Part shown: positions 12,121 through 20,234 of the stretch, piece by piece
Layout: the number at the start of each line of letters is the position of its first letter
Position numbering within the stretch: the stretch's first letter is position 1
Assembly: GCA_018524725.1 (NCBI GenBank)
Contig: JAEUWP010000183.1
Location: 1-31,955, forward strand
From: Podaxis mareebaensis
Taxonomy: Eukaryota > Basidiomycota > Agaricomycetes > Agaricales > Agaricaceae
Direction: 5' to 3'
Length of the DNA: 31,955 nt
Made by a program: the position numbers and the translations under genes
Notes under the pieces: model-generated
Database searches by the model: none
What the model saw: only the letters and a program-made list of their open reading frames with translations
Told to the model about the DNA's origin: nothing

Positions 12121-12214
12121 TATGATAAATATTAGGGACTGCTATCGCGCACCCGTTTGTAGTAGCTAGTCTATTGCAATAAATGTTGATTTAAAAAAAA
12201 TATGATAAATATTA
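12121..12214 (+). mobile_element. 66-bp LINE 3' tail flanked by target-site duplication
   Basis: A 66-bp insert (12,135-12,200) starts at GGGACTGCTATC and ends in TTTAAAAAAAA. It is bounded by perfect 14-bp direct repeats, TATGATAAATATTA, at 12,121-12,134 and 12,201-12,214. The first 49 bp match, in reverse orientation and with two CpG-site changes, the 3' end of the minus-strand LINE at 12,431-12,479. A poly-A end, extreme 5' truncation and a duplicated target are the classic marks of target-primed reverse transcription. It contains no coding sequence. Confidence 0.85.
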
Positions 12215-12479
12215 ATTCATGACTGTTAACATCATAAACAAATGACATCTATGTACCCCCATCTGCTTTTTGCTAGCTTTCTGAGCACACTACTCCATTC
12301 ATCATTGTGTCCCTTAAGGAGGGGTTGTTCACCAATGCTAACACACTCTTCAAAGCCAAATTCTGAGATGGTACTTCCATTGTTGAATGGACAGTACAGA
12401 GATCTTTTTTTTTTTTTTTTTAAATCTGAGTTTATTGCAATAGACTAGCTACTACAAATGGGTGCACGATAGCAGTCCC
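12135..12479. repeat. Inverted 49-bp LINE ends bracketing an SMC2 fragment
   Basis: The arms are 12,135-12,183 and 12,431-12,479 (49 bp each, two differences, both CpG to TpG/CpA). They are the 3' ends of two LINE copies inserted in opposite directions, so the bracket looks like two independent insertions and not a transposon terminus pair. The interval between holds the SMC2 exon copy. Confidence 0.8.
12298..12404 (+). pseudogene. Duplicated SMC2 exon-15 fragment, CpG-stripped
   Basis: This 107-nt segment aligns without gaps to SMC2 positions 10,024-10,130 (the region just after Walker B, from FIVVSLKEG to the basic tail). I count nine substitutions. All six CpG dinucleotides of the parent are gone (to TpG, CpA or, once, TpA), and seven of the nine changes sit at those CpGs. 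It has no start, no splice sites and one C-to-T stop, so it cannot be functional. It abuts the poly-T (poly-A on the minus strand) of the LINE to the right. How it was copied here is unknown. Confidence 0.9.
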
Positions 12480-13395
12480 AATACTGAAACTAAGGAAAAG
12501 AAAGAGAGAAAGAAAATGAGAAGATGAAGAGAGCAGGAAAGATGGGCCTAGCTAGAGACAATGAGACAAAAAGAGAGATGAACTAACTTATTGAAATGTG
12601 AAAGATAGAAAAATAGAGAGAGAAAATTCGAAATAGAAGAGATGTGGGAGTGGGGAGCTACCTATGAGGCAAGATGAGAAAGAAAAACCCTTCAATGAAC
12701 ATCTGGGACTCCATTGGCAGTAATGTGTTCTCTCTGAGTGAGGCAGCAGGTGGCGAATTCCTCTTGAGTAAGGGGTCCTTGTATCTGGTCAGTGAATGAG
12801 AATGCAGAAGGGTTGCATTCAAGGAAATTGATGAGCCAGTAGAAACCATCACAGATTCCTACTGGGTAGTGAAAGTGTTTGCATTGGTCAAGAATGTGTT
12901 TGCATGTTTCTAATGGCTCCCTGCATGGGCAGGAAGTGATGTGGTGTCTGGGGAAGAAGTGCTGTTGGAAAGCACTGATGGGTGCATGGTTGGTGATGCA
13001 GCAGGTGAAGCACATGCATAGTTGGGTGTCTTGGCTGAGGGGTGAATTCAACCAAGTTCCCCCTTTGGCATATTTGGAAAGGAGAGGTTGCTTGGCTGGA
13101 TTGACAAGCAGGAGCCACAAGTGACCACAGTATGAGGGGTTGTTCATGAGGAGATGCCACTTGTTGAGGCATTTCTTGGTGTAATGGTTGTGAACAAACC
13201 TGAGGGATGTGCAGTATGGCTGTTGTCAATTATTGGTGAGACAGAGGGACTTTGCCAACTGGTGTGCTTGTAAATGAATGGACCATTGAGCAGATGATGG
13301 GATGGACCAGAAGTGGACATGGTTGAGAGGAGAGGAAGAGAGCCATTGGTGAAGGAGAGGTGCAACTGTGATGGAGTCTTGATGTGCACTGTGGG
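12405..13395 (-). mobile_element. 5'-truncated non-LTR retrotransposon (LINE), decayed
   Basis: On the minus strand this is the 3' part of a LINE: poly-A tail (poly-T at 12,405-12,420), 3' untranslated region, then the end of ORF2. The frame 13,147-12,692 has the terminal hallmarks of mushroom LINEs with RNase H: KYAKGGTWLN, then ITNHAPISAF, then a cysteine-histidine cluster CPCREPLETCKHILDQC, then FLECNPSAFSF. A second frame just upstream (about 13,390-13,150) reads as the RNase H end, so at least one frameshift or stop separates them. Reverse transcriptase and endonuclease are missing. The inferred 5' truncation is near 13,395; I found no clear target-site duplication at that side. Confidence 0.8.
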
Positions 13396-13990
13396 GGCTA
13401 TAAGAAAATAAATGTTTAGCAGAAGAGATTGAGTCTGTAAAAACTACAATTGAGGAGATGTTGAGAGATGAGGCAAGAGAAATAGAAGAAAATAGTCTGA
13501 GATGTAAAGCATACAGTTCAGAGTCTGAAGATGTAACTTCACCACAAGGGTGGACAGAAGAGGAGAGAACATTTGTGGGAGAGGAACCAAAAATGAGAAA
13601 TGTGGAGGTGGCAGAGAGGGAAGAATTGGAGGGAATGGAGCCATCTGTAGCTACAACAAGAGAAACAGGAGAGGAAAAAGAAAGGTCCTGAGCTCAGGAT
13701 GCATTTGTAATGTGGAGTGCCATAGCACCTTCTTTTGAAGGGCTGGGACACTTGATGAACTTGATTTGGTTGCTAAACAAGTCCAGCAGACACTGGCCAG
13801 GTTTAGCACTAGGGTGGAGACACTGGAATTGGTCCATGACCAACTGAGTGTCTGAGACAAAGTTGAGCACTGTAGAGTACTGTTTAGTGTGATGGGCATC
13901 AAGAGGGTTGATGTCTTGCATGAGGAGTTTAAGGGGGTAGGAGGGAGGGAGGGTATGGAAACAAAGGGAATATCTCTTTGTGAGCTTGAA
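13396..13990. other. CpG-free transposon-like filler, unassigned
   Basis: No CpG is present in this stretch. The minus strand carries a frame over about 13,990-13,694 that looks protein-derived (NPLDAHHTKQYSTVLNF, QCLLDLFSNQIKFIKCP) but I cannot assign it to a family. The plus strand at 13,458-13,690 has a Glu-rich open frame that may only reflect purine bias. It probably belongs to another broken element lying between the LINE and the gypsy tail. Confidence 0.35.
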
Positions 13991-14735
13991 AAGATGTAAT
14001 GTTATGAATATTGCAGAGTCTGAGACCACTGAGGAGACCAAAGAGACTGAGGAGACCAAAGAGACTGAGGAGCTACCATTCAAGGAATGGGATCTGATGA
14101 AGTGCATGATGGTAAGTCTCTGGCAGGAGACAACAGAACTTAGGCAGACATTAGACTGGAAGATGTGTGAGAAAGTGGATGAAGCATGCTGGTATCATGG
14201 AGTATACTTCCCTTGCAATGACAACCTGTGATGAATGCTAAATTTATCATTTCTATCTTTAGACATTTTCTATTCCTAGGACTTGGTTAAGTTTAAACCT
14301 TTCTGTCATATTCATGTTGCATCAATTATGTTCACTCTGGCAGACTTTTACCTATATGCCTATATGCCTTATGCCTTCCTTCTTCTATGCCTTATGCCCT
14401 ATGCCATATGCTTTATGCTTTCCTTTTCTATGCCTTCCCTCCTCTAGTTCATCTTCTATGCTACATTTGATCTACTTCCTTAAGTAGTCACTTGGACTTC
14501 TATATGTATGCTGCTTGGACTTGTAGATTAGCCAAGTCTAATCTTAATGGTGTCTCACCTTTAACAGTGTTCTAACCAGTGTAGTCTTCTACCTGAGTTA
14601 ACTATTAACTATCTACATCTCTTCACCCTTGTCCAAGTGTCCTCTCTGGCTTCTCGTCAACATCTGTCCTATGGAGCATGCAATCTATACAAGTTCACTG
14701 CCTAGTACAATGTAAACAGCCACTTGTGTTACAAG
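13990..14735 (+). mobile_element. Gypsy family 1: 3' ORF tail plus LTR, plus-strand copy
   Basis: Positions 13,990-14,226 encode the tail of the family-1 3' ORF (TEETKETEE repeats, FKEWDLMKCMMVSLWQETTE). From TGTGATGAATGC at 14,227 to about 14,735 lies the LTR. The same order occurs in reverse at 15,505-14,832, so this is a second copy of the family in opposite orientation, cut off at its left end near 13,990. The exact inner LTR end is uncertain by some ten bases. TATGCC-type simple repeats occur inside it at 14,350-14,450. Confidence 0.7.
14022..14073 (+). repeat. 18-bp coding tandem repeat
   Basis: The unit GAGGAGACCAAAGAGACT occurs almost three times and encodes EETKET. The minus-strand copy of the same gene tail, at 15,440-15,485, has fewer units (EETKETKEQ), so the repeat number varies between copies. 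Confidence 0.7.
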
Positions 14736-14831
14736 GTTTCTTCTTTGGCTCACAACACCTAAGTTGGGGCCTATCCTTGTAAGAAGGGTGAGCAGAGGCA
14801 CTTGTCCTGTATGGGTCTGAAGCTGCTTGCT

Positions 14832-15294
14832 TGTTTAACCTCAGGTGGCTGTTCATGTTGTACTAGGCAGTGAACTTGTATAGATCACACACTCCATAGG
14901 ACAGACATTGACAAGAAGCTAGAGAGGACACTTGAACAAGGGCAAAGAGGATGTAGACACTTAACAGTTAACTCAGGTAAGAGATTATGCTGGTTAGAAC
15001 ACCATTAAGATTAGACTTGTCTAATCTACATGTCCAAGCAGCATACATATAGGAGTCCAAGTGACTACTTAAGGAAGTAGATCAAATGTAGCATAGAAGA
15101 TGAAAAGGAGGGCATAAGGTATAAGGCATATGGGCATAGGGTAGAAAGAGGAGTGCATATGTCCTAGGATGAAAGTCTGCTGAAGTGAACATAATTGATG
15201 CAGTACAAATATAACAGAAGGGTCAAAACTTAACCAAGTCCTAAGAATAGAAAAGTGTCTAAAGATAGAAGCAGTAAGTTTAGCATTCATCACA
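14832..15294 (-). repeat. LTR of gypsy element 1
   Basis: In element orientation it starts TGTGATGAATGC (plus-strand end at 15,294) and ends near 14,832. The start is shared exactly with the inverted copy at 14,227. The inner boundary is approximate because the copies diverge there. Confidence 0.6.
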
Positions 15295-15376
15295 GATCAT
15301 TGTCACAAGGGAAGTATACTCTGTGATACCAGCATGCTTTGTCTACCTTTTCACACATTTCCCAATCAAGTGTTGG

Positions 15377-16860
15377 TCAGAGCTCCATGGTTTCTTGCCA
15401 TAAGCTGACCATCATGTGCTTCATCAGATCCCATTCTTTGAATGATTGCTCTTTGGTCTCTTTGGTCTCCTCAGTGATCTCAGAGTCTGCAATATTTGTA
15501 ACATGATCCCCTTTGTAATGTTGAGTGTCCTCACTCGATTCAATGACTCCTGGTGATGTTTTCATCATCATAAGGATATTCATGCATTCCCTCTCCTGTG
15601 TTGTCCATGATGCTTTGGAGGGTGCATTCAATTGATCGAGCTGACTGTCATTGAGGGTGGATGTGTTGATTGGATGCTCTGGGGATGATGGTGTTGTTGA
15701 TGGCATAGCAGGAGAGGCATGGAGGAGATCTGTCATGGTATTTGTCAGTGAATCAAGGGCCTTGGATGTTGTCAGCAGTGGTGAGTCTTGCCCAAAGGAC
15801 AGTGTGGCCTTGGTGGTGGCATGAATGAATGGACAAAGGAGAGTTTGAGTCTCCTGATGATGGGGGTCAAGCTGCAGAGGAGGAGGGAGTTGAAAAGGAG
15901 AGAGCTGGGGAATCAAGAATCTGGGATCAATCATTTGTGGGAGTGCTAGTTCCTCATCTACTATCCTGCTGCCTGGCAGACTGTTCAGCAAGTCTAGTGG
16001 TGGCAAGTTGGGCTCTGTCAGTGAGGATTCTGGCATAATAGAAAGGGGGGCATGTTCTGATGGGATTAAGGAGACAGTACTTCTGGTAATGTCTGGGGGC
16101 ATAGTGGTGGCAGAAGGGGCAATAGTATCTTGGGCATTGATCTGCCCTATGACCCACATTGCTACATTGATAGCAGGTGGCATGTTGGTTGGATAGGGTG
16201 AGGATAGGGCTGTCAGAGAGAGGAGGTGCTGTATCTCCAGAAGTTCCTGTTTCAGTGTGTTGTCAATCCACATCATGAAGTTGCTTGGATACTGAAGGGG
16301 CTTCTTGGTTCCATCAGGGCAAGGGGTTGTGAGTAACATTGCCAGATCTAAGTCCAACTTGTGGGTGGAGAAAAGCAGATATGTCCTCTTATGCTTGCAG
16401 AATTGTGCAGTGGGCACCCAAGAGGTATCACCTTTCCTGATCAAGTCCTGGCAAGTCAATAACCTGAGTAAAGCAGGCACTGACTTTGTCAGCCAGTCTG
16501 TTAGCATGGAGCTGGCAATGTATTGCATCAAACCAGGTCAACCTGAAAGTGTCGAGTACTTCAGTTGGTTGACCACTGCACTCAAGAGTGGACCTTGCTC
16601 AGGAAAAGGAATCTTCATATAAAGATTTGAGTTGTATGGCAGCAGAAAGAGCAGCATCACTTGCTTCTTGTAGGGAACTAGTTGGAAAGGTTTGCCTTTG
16701 GGCACTTTGTGCTTCATATAGTTCAAACACCTGGGATATTTGGCAGCAGACCTCTGCGATGTCAGTGACTTGTCTTTGCAGCTCTTCATAGTGTAGGGAC
16801 TCTGGGGTAGAAGGACAATCTTCTGGCGAGGGTGTCAGTTCGTAGGTGAGGGGAGTAGGT
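15377..16860 (-). pseudogene. Element 1 3' ORF with tandem zinc knuckles
   Basis: This coding region follows the chromodomain of element 1, where many retroelements have nothing. A helical N-terminal part (LHYEELQRQVTDIAEVC, about 16,795-16,740) leads to a CCHC knuckle CYQCSNVGHRADQC (plus-strand 16,175-16,134) and directly to a second cysteine-histidine cluster CPFCHHYAPRHYQKYC. A Ser/Pro/Thr-rich region and the tail EITEETKETKEQSFKEWDLM follow. The longest open frame (16,531-15,377, 384 codons) is in a different frame from the knuckles, so at least two frameshifts exist. The knuckles suggest nucleic-acid binding; a Gag-like or RNA-packaging role is a guess. Confidence 0.6.
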
Positions 16861-17034
16861 GGAACAGAGATGAGAGTCTATGATGATTCTTGAGTAAAAG
16901 AAGTGTGGGAGGTGGGAGTGGTTGGGTAGTCAGTTGTGGTAGTGTTGTTTGAAGTGATAGACATTTGAGTAGCTTGAGACTTAGTAAAGGTTGTGTCACA
17001 GTTTATAAGCATTGAGGAGGGTCTTGGAATTGTG

Positions 17035-17300
17035 CAGGTCTGTCAAATTTTGCCAGGTTCATTCTGATTCTGGGTATCCCTTCCAATGCACTAGAAACTC
17101 TAGTCCTTGTCTTTTGGTATAATGGTGCACCACTTTGGCTTTGACTTGCCATTCTTCTTCTCCTTGGATGAGGTCAGGTGGGGGTCTTGAGAAGTGTTTA
17201 CCATAAATGTCATTTTCAGTGATGGGATAGAGGTATTGGATGTGGAAGACATTGTGTATTTTCTAGCTCTTTGGGAGAGATAGCTCATAGGATATGTTTC
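17035..17300 (-). pseudogene. Element 1 chromodomain
   Basis: The minus strand reads GLEFLVHWKGYPESE, a TGA, then TWQNLTDLH, the core of a chromodomain (the VHWKGY aromatic strand and the helix after TW). Chromodomains at the integrase C-terminus guide chromovirus insertion to modified histones. One stop lies inside the domain. Confidence 0.75.
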
Positions 17301-17469
17301 CATGTTTCCTAATAACAGTGAATGGGCCTAGTCAATGGGCAGTGATTTTCCTTGACACAACCTGAATTCATAGGTTTTGAGCATTAAGCCAAACTTGCTG
17401 GCCAGGTTCTATTTTTGGTAGTGTGCACAATTGTGTCCATTCTGTCATAATCTTGCATGAAGTTTCATG

Positions 17470-18500
17470 TGCTATTTTTGCAGCTTCTCAGATATTGATA
17501 ATCCAGTTCTTTCTTTCTTTGGCTGATAGGGAGTTCATTGGAGCTAGCTTGGTAGGGAAGGCTTTGAGCAGGTGACTGTATATTAGCTCAAATGGGGTTT
17601 GTTGGCAATTGGCATGTGTCCTGGAGTTGTGGGAGAATTTGACTAGCAGGAGGTGTTTGGGCCAAGAGTGGGGGTTTTGGGTGCAATAAGCTGACAGGTA
17701 CATCTCGATTTCCTGATTAAACCTTTCAGTTGATCCATCTGATTGGGGGTGATAGGTGGTAGAGGGGGCATGATCGATATTCAGCTTCTTGAACATAGCT
17801 TGAATTGATTTGGCCATAAATTGAGGATCTCTGTCTGAAATGATTTTGTTGGGAATTCCTATGTGAATGAACACATGCTTGATCAAGATATCAGTGATTT
17901 GATCAGCTTGGCAGATTTCAAAGTGGGGACTATGATTATCCCTTTCATAAGACTGTGGTCCACCATGGACAATATTGCATCATAACCATTGGAATCAGGG
18001 AGGTCTGTAATGAGGTCCATGGACATCTGGGCAAAAGGCCATGATGATTGGGGACCTGGAATTGGTTGTAGGGGAGGCTTCAAGGGTTGTTGATTGATCT
18101 TAAATTCCTGGCAGGTTGGGCAACCTTTGACATAGTTTGTAATGTAGGCACATATACCAGGCCAGGTGACATATTCTTGAAGTTTCTGAAGGGTTTCAGT
18201 GACTCCAGGGTGTCCCATAGCTGGTGCATCTGCAATAAGCACTTCTTAAGTGCAGAGTCCATGGGGAGTTGGATATGACCTTCTTGATCCAATTCTATGG
18301 TTCCATCTTTCCCTTTTTGGGCTTCTTTCTCAGCATCAGGGTCTATGATGTTGATTTCATCATTTTCTCCTAAATTAGCCAATTTCATGTTAGCATTTGT
18401 AAAGTCACTAGCTTGAAACTTCTCTAGCAGAACGGCCACTTTGGTGGTTTCGAGTTCTGTGTCTTTACTGGTTGAGGTGTGGTCTGGTCTTCTAGACAAA
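17470..18500 (-). pseudogene. Element 1 integrase (DDE) with H2C2 finger
   Basis: The zinc-binding region reads GHPGVTETLQKLQEYVTWPG and then GCPTCQEFK. The catalytic core has MSMDLITDLPDSNGYDAI (first Asp), IISDRDPQF (second Asp region) and DGSTERFNQEIEMYL (Glu), so the DDE residues survive. The reading frame changes near 18,240 and 17,885 and stops occur, so no intact enzyme is encoded. It lies between RNase H and the chromodomain, as in other chromoviruses. Confidence 0.85.
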
Positions 18501-18905
18501 GTATTGGCAGTGCAGTTCTTAGAGCCAGGGATATGGCAAATCTTGATCTTATAGGTGCTGATTGTAGTGGACCATTGAATGGTTCATCTTGAGAGTTTTG
18601 ATGGCTTGGTCCAGTGGATAATGTTGTCATAATCTGTCTATATAGTGGTCTTGTAAGGTGATCCATTGATGTAATGACACCATTCTTGTAAGGCACAGAT
18701 TATGGCCAGGAATTCTTGTTCCAATGCATGGTAATTCCATTCAGCTTTGGAGAATGGCTTGGAGTAGTAGAAACAGGGGTGCAATACTCTGTTTGAGTCT
18801 TTCTGAAGGAGGACTGCCCCTGAAGCATATGCAGATGCATCAGTTTGAATTTCAAATGGTTTGGAGGGGTCCAGAGTGATAAGGACAGGTTCCTCCAAAA
18901 AGCAT
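18500..18905 (-). pseudogene. Element 1 RNase H domain
   Basis: The frame 18,898-18,638 reads ITLDPSKPFEIQTDASAYA (first catalytic Asp), then YHALEQEFLAIICALQEW (Glu) and, past a TGA, TDYDNI (second Asp). It degrades the RNA strand of the cDNA hybrid. Catalytic residues are kept, but the frame is broken by stops and followed by CHIPGSKNCTANTLSRRPD, the usual linker to integrase. Confidence 0.85.
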
Positions 18906-19797
18906 TGTTTTAATTTTCTAAAAGCATCATCAGCTTCTTTTGTCCAGCAAAAAGGAGTATTGGCCTTTTTGAGCAGAGTGTTGAGGGGTAGGGACAGGTG
19001 GGCATAGTGCTTGATGAATTTGTGATAGAAGTTACAGAACCCAATGAACTTCTACACATCTCAGACCATCTTTGGGGTAGGCCAGTCTGCAATCCCTTTA
19101 AGTTTTGCAGGGTCCATTTTGAGTTCATTTGGGGAAATGATGAATCTGAGGTAGGTGAGGGTTGTCTTTTCAAATTTGCATTTCTCAGGCTTGAGGTACA
19201 GATCATGCTTTCACAAGATCTTGAATACTTCTCAAGTCATCTTCCTTAGTTCAGCTTTTGTTGGGGTGTGGATGAGGATGTCATCCATGTAGACAATGAC
19301 TTTGTTTTGCATGATGAGGGGAGTGAGGATGGTATCCATCATGTTTTGGAAGGTGGTAGGGCTGTTGCACATTCCAAAAAACATGACTATTGGTTTGAAT
19401 AATCCTTGATGGGTATGGAATGCTCCTTTCCATCAGTCTTCTTCCACGATTCAAATGTTGTTATAGCTGAGTCAAATGTCTAAGGCAGTGAAGTATTTTG
19501 AGCCTCAAAGTTTATTGAGTATGGACTGGATGGAGGGGATTGGGTAGCTGTTTTTGACTGTATAGTCATTGAGGTAGTGGTAATCCTGACAGGGCCTAAG
19601 TTTTCCATCTTTCTTTGAGAAAAAGAAAAATGGAGAGGCCATAGGAGATTTTGAGGGTCTGATGTATCCTTTCACAAGGTTTTCTTTGAGGAATTTGTCA
19701 AGTTCCTTTTCTTCAGTAAGGGAGAGTTTGTAGGAGGGAAAAGCCTTTGGAACAAAGGATTCCTTTGTTTTGATCTGATGGTCCCATTGTTGAGCAG
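18905..19797 (-). pseudogene. Element 1 reverse transcriptase
   Basis: Visible motifs: [20 protein letters not shown] at the N-terminus, [39 protein letters not shown] and the active site VYMDDILIH (YMDD at plus-strand 19,291-19,280). Between these I read four TGA codons within about 80 residues (19,430-19,510), at or next to positions where the family has arginine, the result expected from CGA-to-TGA change. The sequence begins at the junction with the element 2 LTR. Confidence 0.88.
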
Positions 19798-19799
19798 GA

Positions 19800-20064
19800 T
19801 GTAAGCCTACTGAGGCTTACTTAGAGCTTAGACCTTAAGTTCACACTGACATACAATAAACCTGATGTATTGGGATGTACATAGTGTAGGTATAAGGTCA
19901 GCTGTCATGACAACAGCTGACAATGAGAATATAAGGGATATTTTCCTGATGGATTAAGTAATCCATCAGGGTTAAGTGGACAGCAGGAATTAAACAAATA
20001 ATTAATACAATATTGATTAACAAGAAAAGGAGATGGCCACAATAGTAAGGACTTAACCCTTACA
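19800..20064 (-). repeat. LTR of gypsy element 2 (265 bp)
   Basis: It begins TGTAAGCC and ends CCTTACA on the plus strand, giving the canonical TG...CA ends within a 6-bp inverted TGTAAG/CTTACA. In element orientation it is preceded by a purine-rich GGGGTGTG (20,065-20,072), a plausible polypurine tract. Both ends are themselves small hairpins (19,801-19,820 and 20,045-20,063), and a hairpin with 12-bp arms sits inside (19,945-19,970). The left neighbour CAGGA (19,795-19,799) would be the target-duplication candidate, but the partner side is not in the window. Confidence 0.7.
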
Positions 20065-20234
20065 CACACCCCATTGAGACCATAAAGTATGGTCAAGAGT
20101 TCCAATGCACAAGTAATGAGGTTACTTGTGGTGATGAGCAGAAGACAGGGACATGTATAGTGCCCAGTCAACAGTGAGGTTTAAACAAGGTGATGGATCA
20201 CCTCGTAGGGGAAGCAGGGTTTGAGTTGACTTGA

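Larger units (their letters stand above)
13995..15505. repeat. Long inverted repeat: tail-to-tail gypsy copies
   Basis: The left arm (about 13,995-14,735) and right arm (about 14,832-15,505) are reverse complements at roughly 85-90% by eye, with a centre of about 100 bp. Both arms contain ORF tail plus LTR. The structure follows from two oppositely oriented copies of gypsy family 1 and would be able to form a cruciform or a long hairpin RNA if transcribed through. Confidence 0.8.
14832..19799 (-). mobile_element. Ty3/gypsy chromodomain retrotransposon, element 1 (5'-truncated)
   Basis: Order on the minus strand: reverse transcriptase (from 19,797), RNase H, integrase with zinc finger, chromodomain (about 17,270-17,035), 3' ORF with zinc knuckles (to 15,377), LTR (15,294-14,832). 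This order and the chromodomain define a chromovirus. Gag and protease are absent because the sequence is cut at 19,799/19,800, exactly where element 2's LTR begins, which suggests that element 2 inserted into this one. The copy has both stops and frameshifts (for example near 18,240 and 17,885) and is dead. Unlike element 2 it is not rich in short hairpins. Confidence 0.85.

Noticed and set aside
12405..12420. Poly-T run as a Pol III terminator of a small RNA gene
   Set aside because: It is the poly-A tail of the minus-strand LINE; no A/B boxes or tRNA-like fold precede it.
12135..12479. Terminal inverted repeats of a DNA transposon that captured SMC2
   Set aside because: Each arm is a LINE 3' end with its own poly-A, and the left one has its own 14-bp target duplication, so they are separate insertions.
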